From Chloroflexota bacterium (lineage in GTDB: Bacteria; Chloroflexota; Dormibacteria; Dormibacterales; Dormibacteraceae): a stretch of 64,000 nucleotides of DNA. Under the pieces are notes generated by a model. It was not told the origin of the DNA. It searched no databases and saw nothing but the letters and a program-made list of their open reading frames with translations. The position numbers and the translations under genes are program-made. Below, piece by piece: positions 18,424 to 26,347 of the stretch (positions are counted from its first letter, which is position 1; every line of letters starts with the position of its first letter). Location: the NCBI GenBank assembly GCA_005883575.1, contig VBFH01000027.1:46644-110643 (forward strand), written 5' to 3'.

Positions 18424-19396
18424 CGGATTTGCGGACGCGACCCTCGACCGCCAGCGCCTGCAGATGCGCAAGCCCCTCCTGAAGGGCAAGGCGCTTCTCG
18501 TAGAGGTTTTCGCGCGGACCCCATAGGTCCAATGCGACCTGCCACGCGCTCTTTTCCTGGTTGGCAGTCCCTCCTGCGCGCGCATCGCGGCGGCCGACGA
18601 TCTCCACGATCTGATCCAGCCTCCGCGCATGGTGGGCGATCAGGTCGTCGACGCGATCGGCGATGCCGGTGAAGGGACGGCCGTGCGCCGGCAGCACATG
18701 GCTTGGTCTCAGCCCCGCCATCCGCCTCAAGCCGTCCAGGTAATCGTGCAGTGGATCTGGGGTGCTCTGTGGATGCAGGCCGATGTTCGGCGAGAGCTCG
18801 GGCAAGATGTGGTCGCCGGCGAACAGGATTCCCGCTTGCGAGTCATGGAGGCAGACGTGTCCGGGCGAATGACCTGGCGTCCATTCGACGCGCAGCATGT
18901 GATGGCCCATCTCGACAAACTCGGCGCCGTCGAGCTGGACGGAAGGATCCGCCGTCTTGACGACCTGGCTCAGCGCGCGCTGGGAGTTGCTCAGCAGCTC
19001 GGCTTCGTCCTCAGGCACGCCGTTGGCGAGCAGGTAGGTCTTCACCTCCACCACGAGGTGTTCGAGCTCGACGTATCGCGGATGGACCAGCGGCACCTCG
19101 AGCCGATGTATGTAGAGGTCGGCGCGGCCCTCGCCGGCCAGGACGCCGGCGGCACCATAGTGATCGGGATGGATGTGGGTCACGAGCAGGCGACGCAGGC
19201 GTCGCGCGCCGAGCTGGGCCAGCGCCCGCTGGATGGCCTCCAGAGAATCTTCGGCGTTCATACCGCAGTCGAGGAGGTCGACCTCCTGGCCGGCCTTGAA
19301 CATGAAGACGTTGACGAGTCCGTCCTCGAAAGGAATCGGGAGACGAAGTTCGAAAACGTCCGCCGCCACCTCGCTCAGCGCGAGCTCGATTGCCAT
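18389..19396 (-). CDS. MBL-fold metallo-hydrolase
   Basis: A 335-aa protein with the metallo-beta-lactamase metal motif THIHPDHYG (H74, H76, D78, H79), a later H in WTPGHSPGH, the bridging D in FAGDHIL and the LPAHGRPF His. A C-terminal ~80-residue helical region (LIAHHARRLDQI...) resembles the winged-helix tail of LACTB2/RNase Z-like hydrolases. The substrate is unknown; the family covers thioesters, lactones and nucleic acids. It is divergent from the SCP2 gene and may share control with it. Confidence 0.88.
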   Translation of the reverse strand: MAIELALSEVAADVFELRLPIPFEDGLVNVFMFKAGQEVDLLDCGMNAEDSLEAIQRALAQLGARRLRRLLVTHIHPDHYGAAGVLAGEGRADLYIHRLEVPLVHPRYVELEHLVVEVKTYLLANGVPEDEAELLSNSQRALSQVVKTADPSVQLDGAEFVEMGHHMLRVEWTPGHSPGHVCLHDSQAGILFAGDHILPELSPNIGLHPQSTPDPLHDYLDGLRRMAGLRPSHVLPAHGRPFTGIADRVDDLIAHHARRLDQIVEIVGRRDARAGGTANQEKSAWQVALDLWGPRENLYEKRLALQEGLAHLQALAVEGRVRKSVTPGSVRWRLS

Positions 19397-19480
19397 CTGC
19401 GAATTCTCGCCGCTCTAAGATGGGTGGTAGGTCGTACTCGAACGTACTGAAAGCATCACCGACTGCTTCAGGAGGAGCCG

Positions 19481-19822
19481 ATGTCCGAAGTCAAGATGAC
19501 CCCCGACCAGATCGTAGATGCTCTCCCCGACTACCTCATTCCTGAGAAGGCGGGCACGACCAAGGCCACGATCGTCTTCGACCTGAGCGGTGACGGCGGA
19601 GGCAAATGGTGGGTCAGGATCCACGACGGCAAGGCCGAGTCTGGCAAGGGTGACCCCGAAGAAACGCCCAACCTAACGCTGCTGGCCGATGTCAACGATT
19701 GGGTGAAGATCATGACTGGGCAGCTCGACGGCACTGCCGCGTTCATGCAGGGCAAGCTGAAGGTCAAGGGTGACATGGGCCTGGCGATCAAGATGCCGAC
19801 CCTGTTCCGGCGGCCGAGCTAA
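19481..19822 (+). CDS. SCP2 sterol-transfer domain protein
   Basis: A 113-aa stand-alone SCP2-like domain: TKATIVFDLSGDGGGKWWVRI, then TPNLTLLADVNDWVKIMTGQLD and MQGKLKVKGDMGLAIKM. These proteins bind lipids or acyl-CoAs in a hydrophobic tunnel. AGGAGGAG lies 6 nt before the ATG. A CGTACT direct repeat (19432 and 19442) upstream could be an operator. It may act with the acyl-CoA enzymes of this region. Confidence 0.88.
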   Translation: MSEVKMTPDQIVDALPDYLIPEKAGTTKATIVFDLSGDGGGKWWVRIHDGKAESGKGDPEETPNLTLLADVNDWVKIMTGQLDGTAAFMQGKLKVKGDMGLAIKMPTLFRRPS

Positions 19823-19844
19823 GTCTCCCGGCTTCCGGCGGTGC

Positions 19845-20444
19845 CTAGTAGCTGAATTTCCAGGTCCCGAGCCTGGAAGACATCTCGGTCTCCAGGTCGA
19901 GCACGCCCGTATGCACATCCAGGATCACCACGTGGTGCGGCGTCAGGGCGATGCGCCGGCCGTCGGGCAGGCGGGCCGCCTCCTGAGCGTTGCCCCACGA
20001 AATCGTCTCGAGGTCTGGAGCGGGCTTCATGTTCGCGCCCACCCAGTTGGCCAGGTCGGCCGAGCCGCTTCTCTGATAGGTCGACACGATCATGTAGGCA
20101 AAGAGCCCGGTTTGCGGGGAGCACTGCGCCGACCCCGAGCCGGCCGACGCGGTCGGGCAGGGCACCTTGCAGTTGGTCAGGCAGGTGATGTCGAAGGTGA
20201 GGTCCAGGCCCGGCGGGCTAACGGTGGTCTGGGACCTCTCGTTGTACTTCCAGGTGCCCGGATAGCAGAATCCCCAGCCCGCCTGCAGGTCCTCGTAGCC
20301 GTGGTCACCCTGCGAACACTTGAGATCACCGCCGATCTGAGGTACGCTCGGCACCGGATGCGGGTTCGAACCCGGTTGGCAACCGGCCAAAACAAGCATC
20401 CCAACGACGGCCAGGATATTCGGGGGGATTAGCGGGGACTGCAT
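19845..20444 (-). CDS. Putative lipoprotein of unknown function
   Basis: ATG 20444 gives a 199-aa protein with a lipoprotein signal (hydrophobic stretch to lipobox LVLAGC, about residues 12-17), followed by a Pro-rich linker. The mature part has paired cysteines (GFCYPGTW, ITCLTNCKVPCPT) and a WGFCYPGTW-like element seen in surface proteins that share a PsbP-like fold. I do not recognise a specific family. An upstream start at 20510 is possible but puts 22 basic residues before the signal peptide. It is convergent with the SCP2 gene (22-nt gap). Confidence 0.72.
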   Translation of the reverse strand: MQSPLIPPNILAVVGMLVLAGCQPGSNPHPVPSVPQIGGDLKCSQGDHGYEDLQAGWGFCYPGTWKYNERSQTTVSPPGLDLTFDITCLTNCKVPCPTASAGSGSAQCSPQTGLFAYMIVSTYQRSGSADLANWVGANMKPAPDLETISWGNAQEAARLPDGRRIALTPHHVVILDVHTGVLDLETEMSSRLGTWKFSY

Positions 20445-20553
20445 TCGGCGCCTAATTGTGCGGGAGCGGGTACGCGTGCCGATGCACGCGTTCTGACTCA
20501 CGGAATCCAAACGACGCCGAATCCGGTAATGAGTTTGGAGGGGGGTTTAGCAA

Positions 20554-20949
20554 ATGGCCATCCGCAAGAAGACGGGAAAGGCTCCAGAGGAGAGGCTGGA
20601 AGCTGACAGGAGACGGCTGGAGCTTCTGGCCGCGCAGTGCGGCGAGGAGGCCGGGCTGCACAGGCCGCTGAACGACGTCGTCGGCGGGGTGATCACAGGG
20701 ATTCCCGAAGAGACCGACCTCGCCCAGGCTCTGTCCGACCGGGAGACAAGTGACCTGCTGGTCCACCTGCTGGACCAGAACCGCGAGCAGGTCGAGCGCG
20801 CGCTCGAGCGCCTCCGCGAAGGCTCTTACGGGATCTGCGAGGGCTGCGGCCGGCGCATCCCGGAAGCCCGCCTCAAGTACCAGCCGGCGGCCACGCGCTG
20901 CGTCGAGTGTCAGGCCCACTGGGACAGGATCAACGGGAGAACCGCCTAA
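20554..20949 (+). CDS. DksA/TraR-type zinc-finger protein
   Basis: A 131-aa protein with a coiled-coil N-terminal half and a C-terminal DksA/TraR C4 zinc finger: CEGCGRRIPEARLKYQP followed by CVEC. These proteins enter the RNA polymerase secondary channel. The coiled-coil tip is less conserved than in DksA, so a role in the ppGpp response is possible rather than shown. GGAGGGG lies about 12 nt before the ATG. A long hairpin follows directly after the stop. Confidence 0.88.
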   Translation: MAIRKKTGKAPEERLEADRRRLELLAAQCGEEAGLHRPLNDVVGGVITGIPEETDLAQALSDRETSDLLVHLLDQNREQVERALERLREGSYGICEGCGRRIPEARLKYQPAATRCVECQAHWDRINGRTA

Positions 20950-20997
20950 AGCTGCTAACGACACCCTGAGAAGGCCGAGGGTGGGGCTTGAGCAGCT
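20950..20997. terminator. Nested hairpin between convergent genes
   Basis: Outer stem AGCTGCT (20950-20956) pairs with AGCAGCT (20991-20997), and inner stem CACCCT (20962-20967) pairs with AGGGTG (20978-20983). It sits exactly between the dksA-like stop and the stop of the small membrane gene. There is no T-run, so termination would be structural or Rho-assisted. Confidence 0.45.
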
Positions 20998-21184
20998 ATA
21001 CCCGCTTAGAGCGTAGCCCTACCACGCCCAGCACGACCCCGACCACGACCATCCCCGACCCGATCCAGAACCACTTGATGTCCCCCGTCATGTAGCTGCC
21101 GGGGATGTAACCCAGACCCTGTCCCGCAAAGACCGCGCCCGCGAGCAGGATCAGCACACCGACGACTACGAGCCCCACCTTCAC
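20996..21184 (-). CDS. Small two-helix membrane protein
   Basis: A 62-aa protein with two membrane helices separated by the loop GLGYIPGSYMTGDIKW, ending in a basic tail. I have a recollection of similar short proteins with an IPGS-x-MTG loop in Actinobacteria and Chloroflexi, without assigned function. Its length and clear codon use support it being real. It is 27 nt from the aldehyde dehydrogenase stop and oriented the same way, with the stop near the nested hairpin. Confidence 0.7.
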   Translation of the reverse strand: MKVGLVVVGVLILLAGAVFAGQGLGYIPGSYMTGDIKWFWIGSGMVVVGVVLGVVGLRSKRV

Positions 21185-21211
21185 GGCAGCTAACTACTTG
21201 GGGCGGTTACC

Positions 21212-22651
21212 TCAAATTCCGCCGTAAACGACCGACTTCTCCTCCGTGTACTGCAGGAAGGCCTCCACCCCATGCTCCTTGCCGAAGCCGGACTGCTTCG
21301 TCCCGCCAAACGGCAGCTCGTCGTGGGCGATGACGATCGAGTTCACCCACGTGTACCCGGCCTCGAGCTCCAGCACGGCCCGGTGCGCGGCGGCCATGTT
21401 GCTCGTCCAGATCGAGGAGCCAAGACCGTACTGCGAGTCGTTGGCCAGGCGGAGCCCTTCATCGAGGTCTTTGATCTTCCGAACCGGCAGCGCAGGGCCG
21501 AAGACCTCTTCCTTCCACATGCGAGCGCCGTCCGGAACATCCGTGAGGATGGTCGGCTCGATGAACCATCCCTTCTCGTACTCCGCACCCTTCGGCCGGC
21601 CGCCTCCGAAGAGGACCTTGGCCCCGTGGTCGACCGCGTCTTTGATCTGCGCTTCGACCTCCGCGCGCTGGGTGTCGGAATGCATCGGGCCCATACGACT
21701 GTCCTTGTCCAGACCATTGCCGGGCTTCAGCTTGGACGCACGCGCGATCAGCTTCTCGAGCAGAGAGTCGTAAGCCGCCTCCTGGACGTACAGCCGTTTG
21801 GTGGACAGGCACTGTTGACCGCAGTTGAAGAACCGCCCGACCGAGATCGCCCGCGCGGCACCATCGAGGTCCGCGTCATCCAGCACGATGCACGGGTCGC
21901 TGCCGCCGAGCTCGAGCGTCACTTTCTTCAAGCTCTCGGCTGCCTTCGCCATCACCCTCTTGCCCGTCGGGGTCGACCCCGTGAGTGCGATCTTGCGAAT
22001 GAGCGGATGCTCCACGATGGCCTCCCCGGTCGCCGGCCCCAGGACGACGTTGATCACCCCTTCGGGCAGGCCGCCCTCGATCAGCGCCTCGATGCAAGCC
22101 AGAGTCGCGAGGGGCGTGGTGCTCGCGGGCTTCAACACCACCGTGTTGCCTGCCGCGATGGCGGGCGCGACCTTGTTCGCGGCGAGAGTCAGCGGAAAGT
22201 TCCACGGCACGATGGCGCCGCAGACGCCAATCGGTATGCGGACCACAAGTCCATAGGTCGTGAGGTCGGGCAGCCGAATGTACTGGCCGTGAATCTTGTC
22301 TGCCAGGTCGGCGAACCACCCGATGTTCTCGCCAAAGCGTCGGGCTTCCAGGCGCGACTCCAGAATTGTCTTGCCCTGCTCTTTGGTGAGGAGCGTTGCG
22401 ATCTCCTCGACCTTGGAGAGCATGTGTTGGGCGGCTTTGTGCAGGATCTCGCGCCGCTGGTTCGAGGGAAGCTTGGACCAGGTCATGAAGGTCTTGGCCG
22501 CCGCCTGAGCGGCTTTGTCGACGTCGGCGGGGCCTCCCGCCGGCACCTCGTCGACGATCTCACCTGTGGCCGGGTTGCGGACCTCGTACGTCTTGCCGGA
22601 GGCGGCCTTGGCCCGGTCGCCTTCGATGATCATCGTCGCCATGGACGGCAC
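21212..22651 (-). CDS. NAD(P)-dependent aldehyde dehydrogenase
   Basis: A 479-aa aldehyde dehydrogenase. It has the cofactor-binding PWNFPLTLAANK, VVLKPAS and LTGSTPTGK segments, the general base Glu in VTLELGGSDP, and the catalytic Cys in FNCGQQCLS. It resembles the succinate-semialdehyde/benzaldehyde-dehydrogenase class, so the substrate may be an aliphatic or aromatic aldehyde. It is divergent from the enoyl-CoA hydratase with only ~50 nt between starts, suggesting joint control in acyl or aromatic catabolism. The start could be 9 or 18 nt further in. Confidence 0.93.
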   Translation of the reverse strand: MPSMATMIIEGDRAKAASGKTYEVRNPATGEIVDEVPAGGPADVDKAAQAAAKTFMTWSKLPSNQRREILHKAAQHMLSKVEEIATLLTKEQGKTILESRLEARRFGENIGWFADLADKIHGQYIRLPDLTTYGLVVRIPIGVCGAIVPWNFPLTLAANKVAPAIAAGNTVVLKPASTTPLATLACIEALIEGGLPEGVINVVLGPATGEAIVEHPLIRKIALTGSTPTGKRVMAKAAESLKKVTLELGGSDPCIVLDDADLDGAARAISVGRFFNCGQQCLSTKRLYVQEAAYDSLLEKLIARASKLKPGNGLDKDSRMGPMHSDTQRAEVEAQIKDAVDHGAKVLFGGGRPKGAEYEKGWFIEPTILTDVPDGARMWKEEVFGPALPVRKIKDLDEGLRLANDSQYGLGSSIWTSNMAAAHRAVLELEAGYTWVNSIVIAHDELPFGGTKQSGFGKEHGVEAFLQYTEEKSVVYGGI

Positions 22652-22701
22652 CCCCAGTTCGTTTGGTTGTTTCTTACTTCGATAAGGTTATCGGGTTCGA
22701 T

Positions 22702-23478
22702 ATGCCCGTCAGATTGGAGAAACAAGGCGGCGTCGGTGTGCTGGTCCTTGACCGTCCGCCGGCCAACAGCTACGACTACGCCTTCCTGCGCTCGTTCGCC
22801 GGCGCTGTAGACGACGCGCGTGGCGATGAAGACATCCACGCCGTCGTGGTCACAAGTGCGTCAGAGAAGTTTTTTTCCGCCGGCGCGGACGTCAGCGCAT
22901 TCGCCTCTGGGACGACCCGGTCGCGGGTCATGACCGCGATCATGGCGCACGAGTCGTTTCGCAAGATGGAGAACACGCCGATCATCTTCATCGCCGCGAT
23001 CGCGGGCCACTGTCTTGGCGGCGGCTTTGAGCTGGCGCTGGCCTGCGACCTGCGGTTCGCCGCCGAGGGTTCGTATCAGATCGGCCTGCCCGAGACGAAC
23101 CTGGGCCTCTTCCCCGGGTCAGGCGGCACCCAGCGGCTGCCCCGGCTGGTGGGCTTGTCGAAGGGTCTGGAGCTCATCCTCGATGCGACCACGATGGCGC
23201 CCGCCGAAGCCAAGGAGGCGGGCCTGGTCGACCGCCTCTTTCCCGATGCCGCGGCATGCCGCGAAGGCGCCATCGCGTACGCGACGAAGATCGCGGCGGG
23301 ACCGAGCGTCGCGCTTGGCCACGCCAAGCTTGCGGTGACGCAGGGGTTCGGCGCCCCACTCGACCTCGGGCTTGCAATCGAACGCGAGGCGATCAGCCGG
23401 GTGTTCGTGTCCAAGGACGCGAACGAGGGCATCAAGGCGTTCGGCGAAAAAAGGAAGGCCGAATTCAAAGGGGAGTAA
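22702..23478 (+). CDS. Enoyl-CoA hydratase/isomerase (crotonase fold)
   Basis: A 258-aa crotonase. The two oxyanion-hole segments are KFFSAGADVSAF and GHCLGGGFELALACD, and the second acidic region is LPETNLGLFPGSGGTQRLPR, which carries the usual acid/base Glu. It should hydrate or isomerise 2-enoyl-CoA. ATG 22702 is preferred over the upstream frame start at 22663 because it begins directly with the fold (MPVRLEKQGGVGVLVLDRPP). It is divergent from the aldehyde dehydrogenase. Confidence 0.92.
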   Translation: MPVRLEKQGGVGVLVLDRPPANSYDYAFLRSFAGAVDDARGDEDIHAVVVTSASEKFFSAGADVSAFASGTTRSRVMTAIMAHESFRKMENTPIIFIAAIAGHCLGGGFELALACDLRFAAEGSYQIGLPETNLGLFPGSGGTQRLPRLVGLSKGLELILDATTMAPAEAKEAGLVDRLFPDAAACREGAIAYATKIAAGPSVALGHAKLAVTQGFGAPLDLGLAIEREAISRVFVSKDANEGIKAFGEKRKAEFKGE

Positions 23479-23631
23479 CATCTCCGCACGAATCTAAGAA
23501 GGCGGTGGCGTTCGATGGCTGGAGTTGTGATCACCGTGTCCAGGCCGTCGGCCACCCTCGGAGCTTCTTTCTAAGCACTCCGGTCTCGGGCGGACCGATT
23601 TCGCCCATCCGTCGTTCCGGAGGAGTCAGAG

Positions 23632-24127
23632 TTGTCTCGTTCCACATTCCAGCTCGCGTCATTGGGCTGGGATTCCCGCTTCGCCGAAAAGTTCATAGCG
23701 ATCGCCCCGCCCGGCGCCATCGTCGCCCGTGTGCTTGGGAACTATGGCGCCGACTACCTGGTTCACGACGGGGACACTGCGCTGCGCGCGGTCGCGCGCC
23801 ACGCCGATCCGGCCGTCGGCGACTGGGTCGTGATCGACGCCGGCGAGATCCGCGGCATCGTCGAACGTCACACCGTCTTCTCACGCCGGGCCGCAGGCAA
23901 TGAAAACCGTCAACAGATCCTGGCGGCGAACGTCGACCTTGCCTTCGGGGTGGCGGCTGCCACCGACGTCAACCTGAAGCCTTGATGCCGGCCGGCTGCC
24001 GAGCTACCGCAAGCTCCAACGCGAGCTGCGCGCGATCGCGGCCAAGTCGGACGCCCGGATCCGCATCGAGGACCGCAAGAAGTGGAGGCAGATCACGATT
24101 GCCACACGCACCCGCATCGGTCAATGA
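23632..24127 (+). pseudogene. rsgA: rsgA remnant with the GTPase domain deleted
   Basis: From TTG 23632 (with GGAGGA ten nt upstream) the frame encodes an intact RsgA-like N-terminal OB domain: VGDWVVID...IVERHTVFSRRAAGNENRQQ and ILAANVDLAFGV, ending with a stop after 117 codons. From about 23990, in another frame, the typical RsgA C-terminus follows: LPSYRKLQRELRAIAAK then EDRKKWRQITI, with a stop at 24127. The ~180-residue circularly permuted GTPase domain and zinc region between them are absent. The gene is therefore an internally deleted, frame-shifted version of the 30S-maturation GTPase gene. An assembly collapse is the main alternative. Confidence 0.78.
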
Positions 24128-24131
24128 ATCA

Positions 24132-24158
24132 AGGGCCTGAGCGCGACGCCCAGGCCCT
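24132..24158. terminator. Hairpin terminator between rsgA remnant and DUF2680-like gene
   Basis: AGGGCCTG (24132-24139) pairs with CAGGCCCT (24151-24158) across an 11-nt loop. It lies between two convergent genes and could serve both. T-runs are short (TTGATTCATT on the minus strand). Confidence 0.5.
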
Positions 24159-24169
24159 CGGGGAGGCAG

Positions 24170-24613
24170 TTACTTGCGGCGGTGAAGGCCGTCCCAGAAC
24201 GGCACGTAGCCCTTGGCGATCCGGTCGAGTACGCGATCGGCCTCGACCTTGGTGATGACCTTGTGGTCGACAAGCGCCTCGAGCCTCGGCTTGAGTTTGG
24301 TCGTCAACCTGGCGGCGAACTGCTCCTTGGTCATCCCCTTGGTCTTGGCGAGGTCAGAGACCTTCTGGCCCGCCTTCAGGTCCTTGACCAGCTCCTCCGG
24401 TTTGATGCCCAGGACATCGGCCTCGGCCTCGACCACCGCCCGACGCACCGCGCGGCGATCGGCATGGCTGTCGCTGGCGGGTGGCTGGGTGCCCGCCGCG
24501 GTCGGAGAGGGGCTGGGTGACGGCGTGGCTGCGCTCACTACACCCATGCTCAAGAGCGCGGCCACACCCGCCGCACCAACGGCTTTGACGGCGACTGCTG
24601 CAAACGGACTCAT
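24170..24613 (-). CDS. Secreted DUF2680-like protein
   Basis: A 147-aa protein with an N-terminal signal peptide (AVGAAGVAALLSMGVVSAA) and a Pro/Ser linker. A helical domain follows with the pattern LGIKPEELVKDLKAGQKVSD, then KGMTKEQF and ALVDHKVITKVEADRVLDR. This two-helix repeat is characteristic of YckD/DUF2680-type exported proteins of Bacillota and Actinobacteria. Function is unknown. The C-terminus is basic (HRRK). It is probably monocistronic with the hairpin at 24132 as its terminator. Confidence 0.7.
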   Translation of the reverse strand: MSPFAAVAVKAVGAAGVAALLSMGVVSAATPSPSPSPTAAGTQPPASDSHADRRAVRRAVVEAEADVLGIKPEELVKDLKAGQKVSDLAKTKGMTKEQFAARLTTKLKPRLEALVDHKVITKVEADRVLDRIAKGYVPFWDGLHRRK

Positions 24614-24685
24614 TTCGTTCTCACCTCAAAAGGATTTGTGTGGTTGAGATTGAGGCGAGGCTGTCAGAGGCTCGTTGCGGTCTGG

Positions 24686-25468
24686 TCAGCCTTTTGTAAC
24701 TGACGACCTGGTCCAGAAACCGTCGGGGTCGAATCGCCGGATCGCCGCGAGCTCGGCTTCGGTTGGCGCTGACGTTTCGCTTACATCACGCGAAACCTTG
24801 AGGTCCCAACCCGTGTTTTCTAGGACCTCGTCCACGGTGTGGCCGGGATGCACCGTTGCGACGCAAACCTCTCCGCCTTCTTCCGGAAACCGAAGAACCG
24901 CGAGCGTGGTGATGACCGCCACGGGACCTCCTCCCAGTAGACCGTTGCGCTTTCTCCAGCCCGGACTGCCGTCGCCGTGCCCGGGCGATGTGATGAAAGC
25001 AACCTTCTCGACGAGACGGCGGCGCTCGTGGCTTATCAACGTCACCCAGCGCCGGCTGAGGATCGCGATGTCGGCTCCTCCCCCGCTCCCCGGCAGCTTG
25101 ACGGTGGGCCGGCGCGGGTCGCCGACATAGGAGGTGTTGAGGTTGCCGAACCGGTCGACCTCCGCGCCGCCGATGAAACCGAGGTCGACCTCACCCTGCG
25201 CCATCAGGGCCATCACGTTTGACATCCGCGTCGCCCACAACGCCCCGGCGACGTTGGGCGGATCGCCCATCGTCCCGAGGAATCCACCAGCGGGCTGATC
25301 GCGCATGAGGCCGACCTCGAACAGCCCCCGTGCTGTCGGCGCGTGCGAGTTGCGGGCGACCGCGTAGGCGAGGACCGGAAGGCGCATGCCGACGAACACC
25401 AGGTCGCCGTCATGTATCTCGCGCGACGCGACCGCGACCATCAGCTCCTGAGGCGTGAAGTCACTCAT
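24686..25468 (-). CDS. CoA-transferase subunit beta (GctB/IpdB-like)
   Basis: A 260-aa family I CoA-transferase beta subunit. The segment GGAEVDRFGNLNTSYVG carries the conserved acidic residue region, followed by the LPGSGGGADIA loop typical of glutaconate and IpdB-type enzymes. The partner alpha subunit is directly upstream with an 8-nt overlap. Related enzymes act on glutaconate, 3-oxoadipate or steroid-ring CoA products. In IpdAB the same fold is a ring-opening hydrolase, so that activity should be considered. The context of aromatic catabolism fits either. Confidence 0.87.
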   Translation of the reverse strand: MSDFTPQELMVAVASREIHDGDLVFVGMRLPVLAYAVARNSHAPTARGLFEVGLMRDQPAGGFLGTMGDPPNVAGALWATRMSNVMALMAQGEVDLGFIGGAEVDRFGNLNTSYVGDPRRPTVKLPGSGGGADIAILSRRWVTLISHERRRLVEKVAFITSPGHGDGSPGWRKRNGLLGGGPVAVITTLAVLRFPEEGGEVCVATVHPGHTVDEVLENTGWDLKVSRDVSETSAPTEAELAAIRRFDPDGFWTRSSVTKG

Positions 25469-26342
25469 CGCCGAAATCGGCCGGCGCCGCCAGCCGCTGG
25501 TGCCGGATCCGGATCGAGTCCACGTCGATGCGCTTCATATAGCTCGAGCGATCGGAGACTCCCATCACCCATTCCTCGAGCCAGGCGTTGAAGCCTTCGA
25601 CCGAGCGCGACCGCTCCGCGTAGTGCCGATAGAAAGCGTGGTCGCGCCGAAAATATCCCTGCACCGGCGAGGGGTGCGCGCCGCCTGGCTCATGCACCAC
25701 CCCCACCACCTTCGTCTCCGGGAGCAGGATGCGATTGGGATCGCTCAGAGTCACGCTCGCATCGACGAGCTCCTCGCAGCTGACGATCACGCGCTTGGCG
25801 GCGAGCCCCGCCTCTTCGCTGATGCCGAGCGGGCCCCAGGCGTGCGCCCGGCCCATGGCGTCGGCGCGCTGCACATGCACGATCGCCACGTCCGGCTGCA
25901 CCGCGTCGACGTGAACGAGACCATCTTTGCTCTCGATCCCCGGATTCGTGCGCAGGATGTCGCTGCCCAGCAGAGCCCGAGTGGGAAGGCTCGGCACGTT
26001 CCAGGCGGCCGCCCAGAGCGCGAGCGAGATCGAGAAGTTGGAGTGGTCGTGGACCTCGAGAGGTCTGGGGATGCCGTGCTCACAGGCACGGCGGTAGCAA
26101 TGGCCGAGGCCCTCGGAGACGTTGCCGACCCAGGCGGCTGTCACCCGACGCACGCAGCCGGCGCCGATCAGCTGGTCGAAAAGCGCATCCGAGATCGGCC
26201 CCACCAGCTCGAGATCACGGCGGCGCTGGCGGGTCATCTCGTGGCCGGCCGCGAAGGGAATCAGCGGCTCCAGTGCGAGGCCCATCGCCACCGTCGCGCC
26301 GTCGGGGACGAATCGCTCGATGGCTTCCGCCATCGACATCAC
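25461..26342 (-). CDS. CoA-transferase subunit alpha (GctA/IpdA-like)
   Basis: A 293-aa alpha subunit that pairs with the beta subunit immediately downstream. It contains the N-terminal VPDGATVAMGLALEPLIPFA motif (the position of the usual GGxxxxxxP segment) and the EVHDHSNFSISLALWAAAW region. The AIVHVQRADAMGRAHAWGP segment is typical of glutaconate CoA-transferase alpha chains. The two genes form a unit that starts 5 nt before the aroC stop, so aroC is likely upstream in the same operon. Confidence 0.87.
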   Translation of the reverse strand: MMSMAEAIERFVPDGATVAMGLALEPLIPFAAGHEMTRQRRRDLELVGPISDALFDQLIGAGCVRRVTAAWVGNVSEGLGHCYRRACEHGIPRPLEVHDHSNFSISLALWAAAWNVPSLPTRALLGSDILRTNPGIESKDGLVHVDAVQPDVAIVHVQRADAMGRAHAWGPLGISEEAGLAAKRVIVSCEELVDASVTLSDPNRILLPETKVVGVVHEPGGAHPSPVQGYFRRDHAFYRHYAERSRSVEGFNAWLEEWVMGVSDRSSYMKRIDVDSIRIRHQRLAAPADFGDE

Positions 26343-26347
26343 CTTTT

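Noticed and set aside
20361..20374. tRNA T-arm-like palindrome CGGGTTCGAACCCG
   Set aside because: It lies inside the lipoprotein gene and no tRNA acceptor, D or anticodon arms can be found around it.
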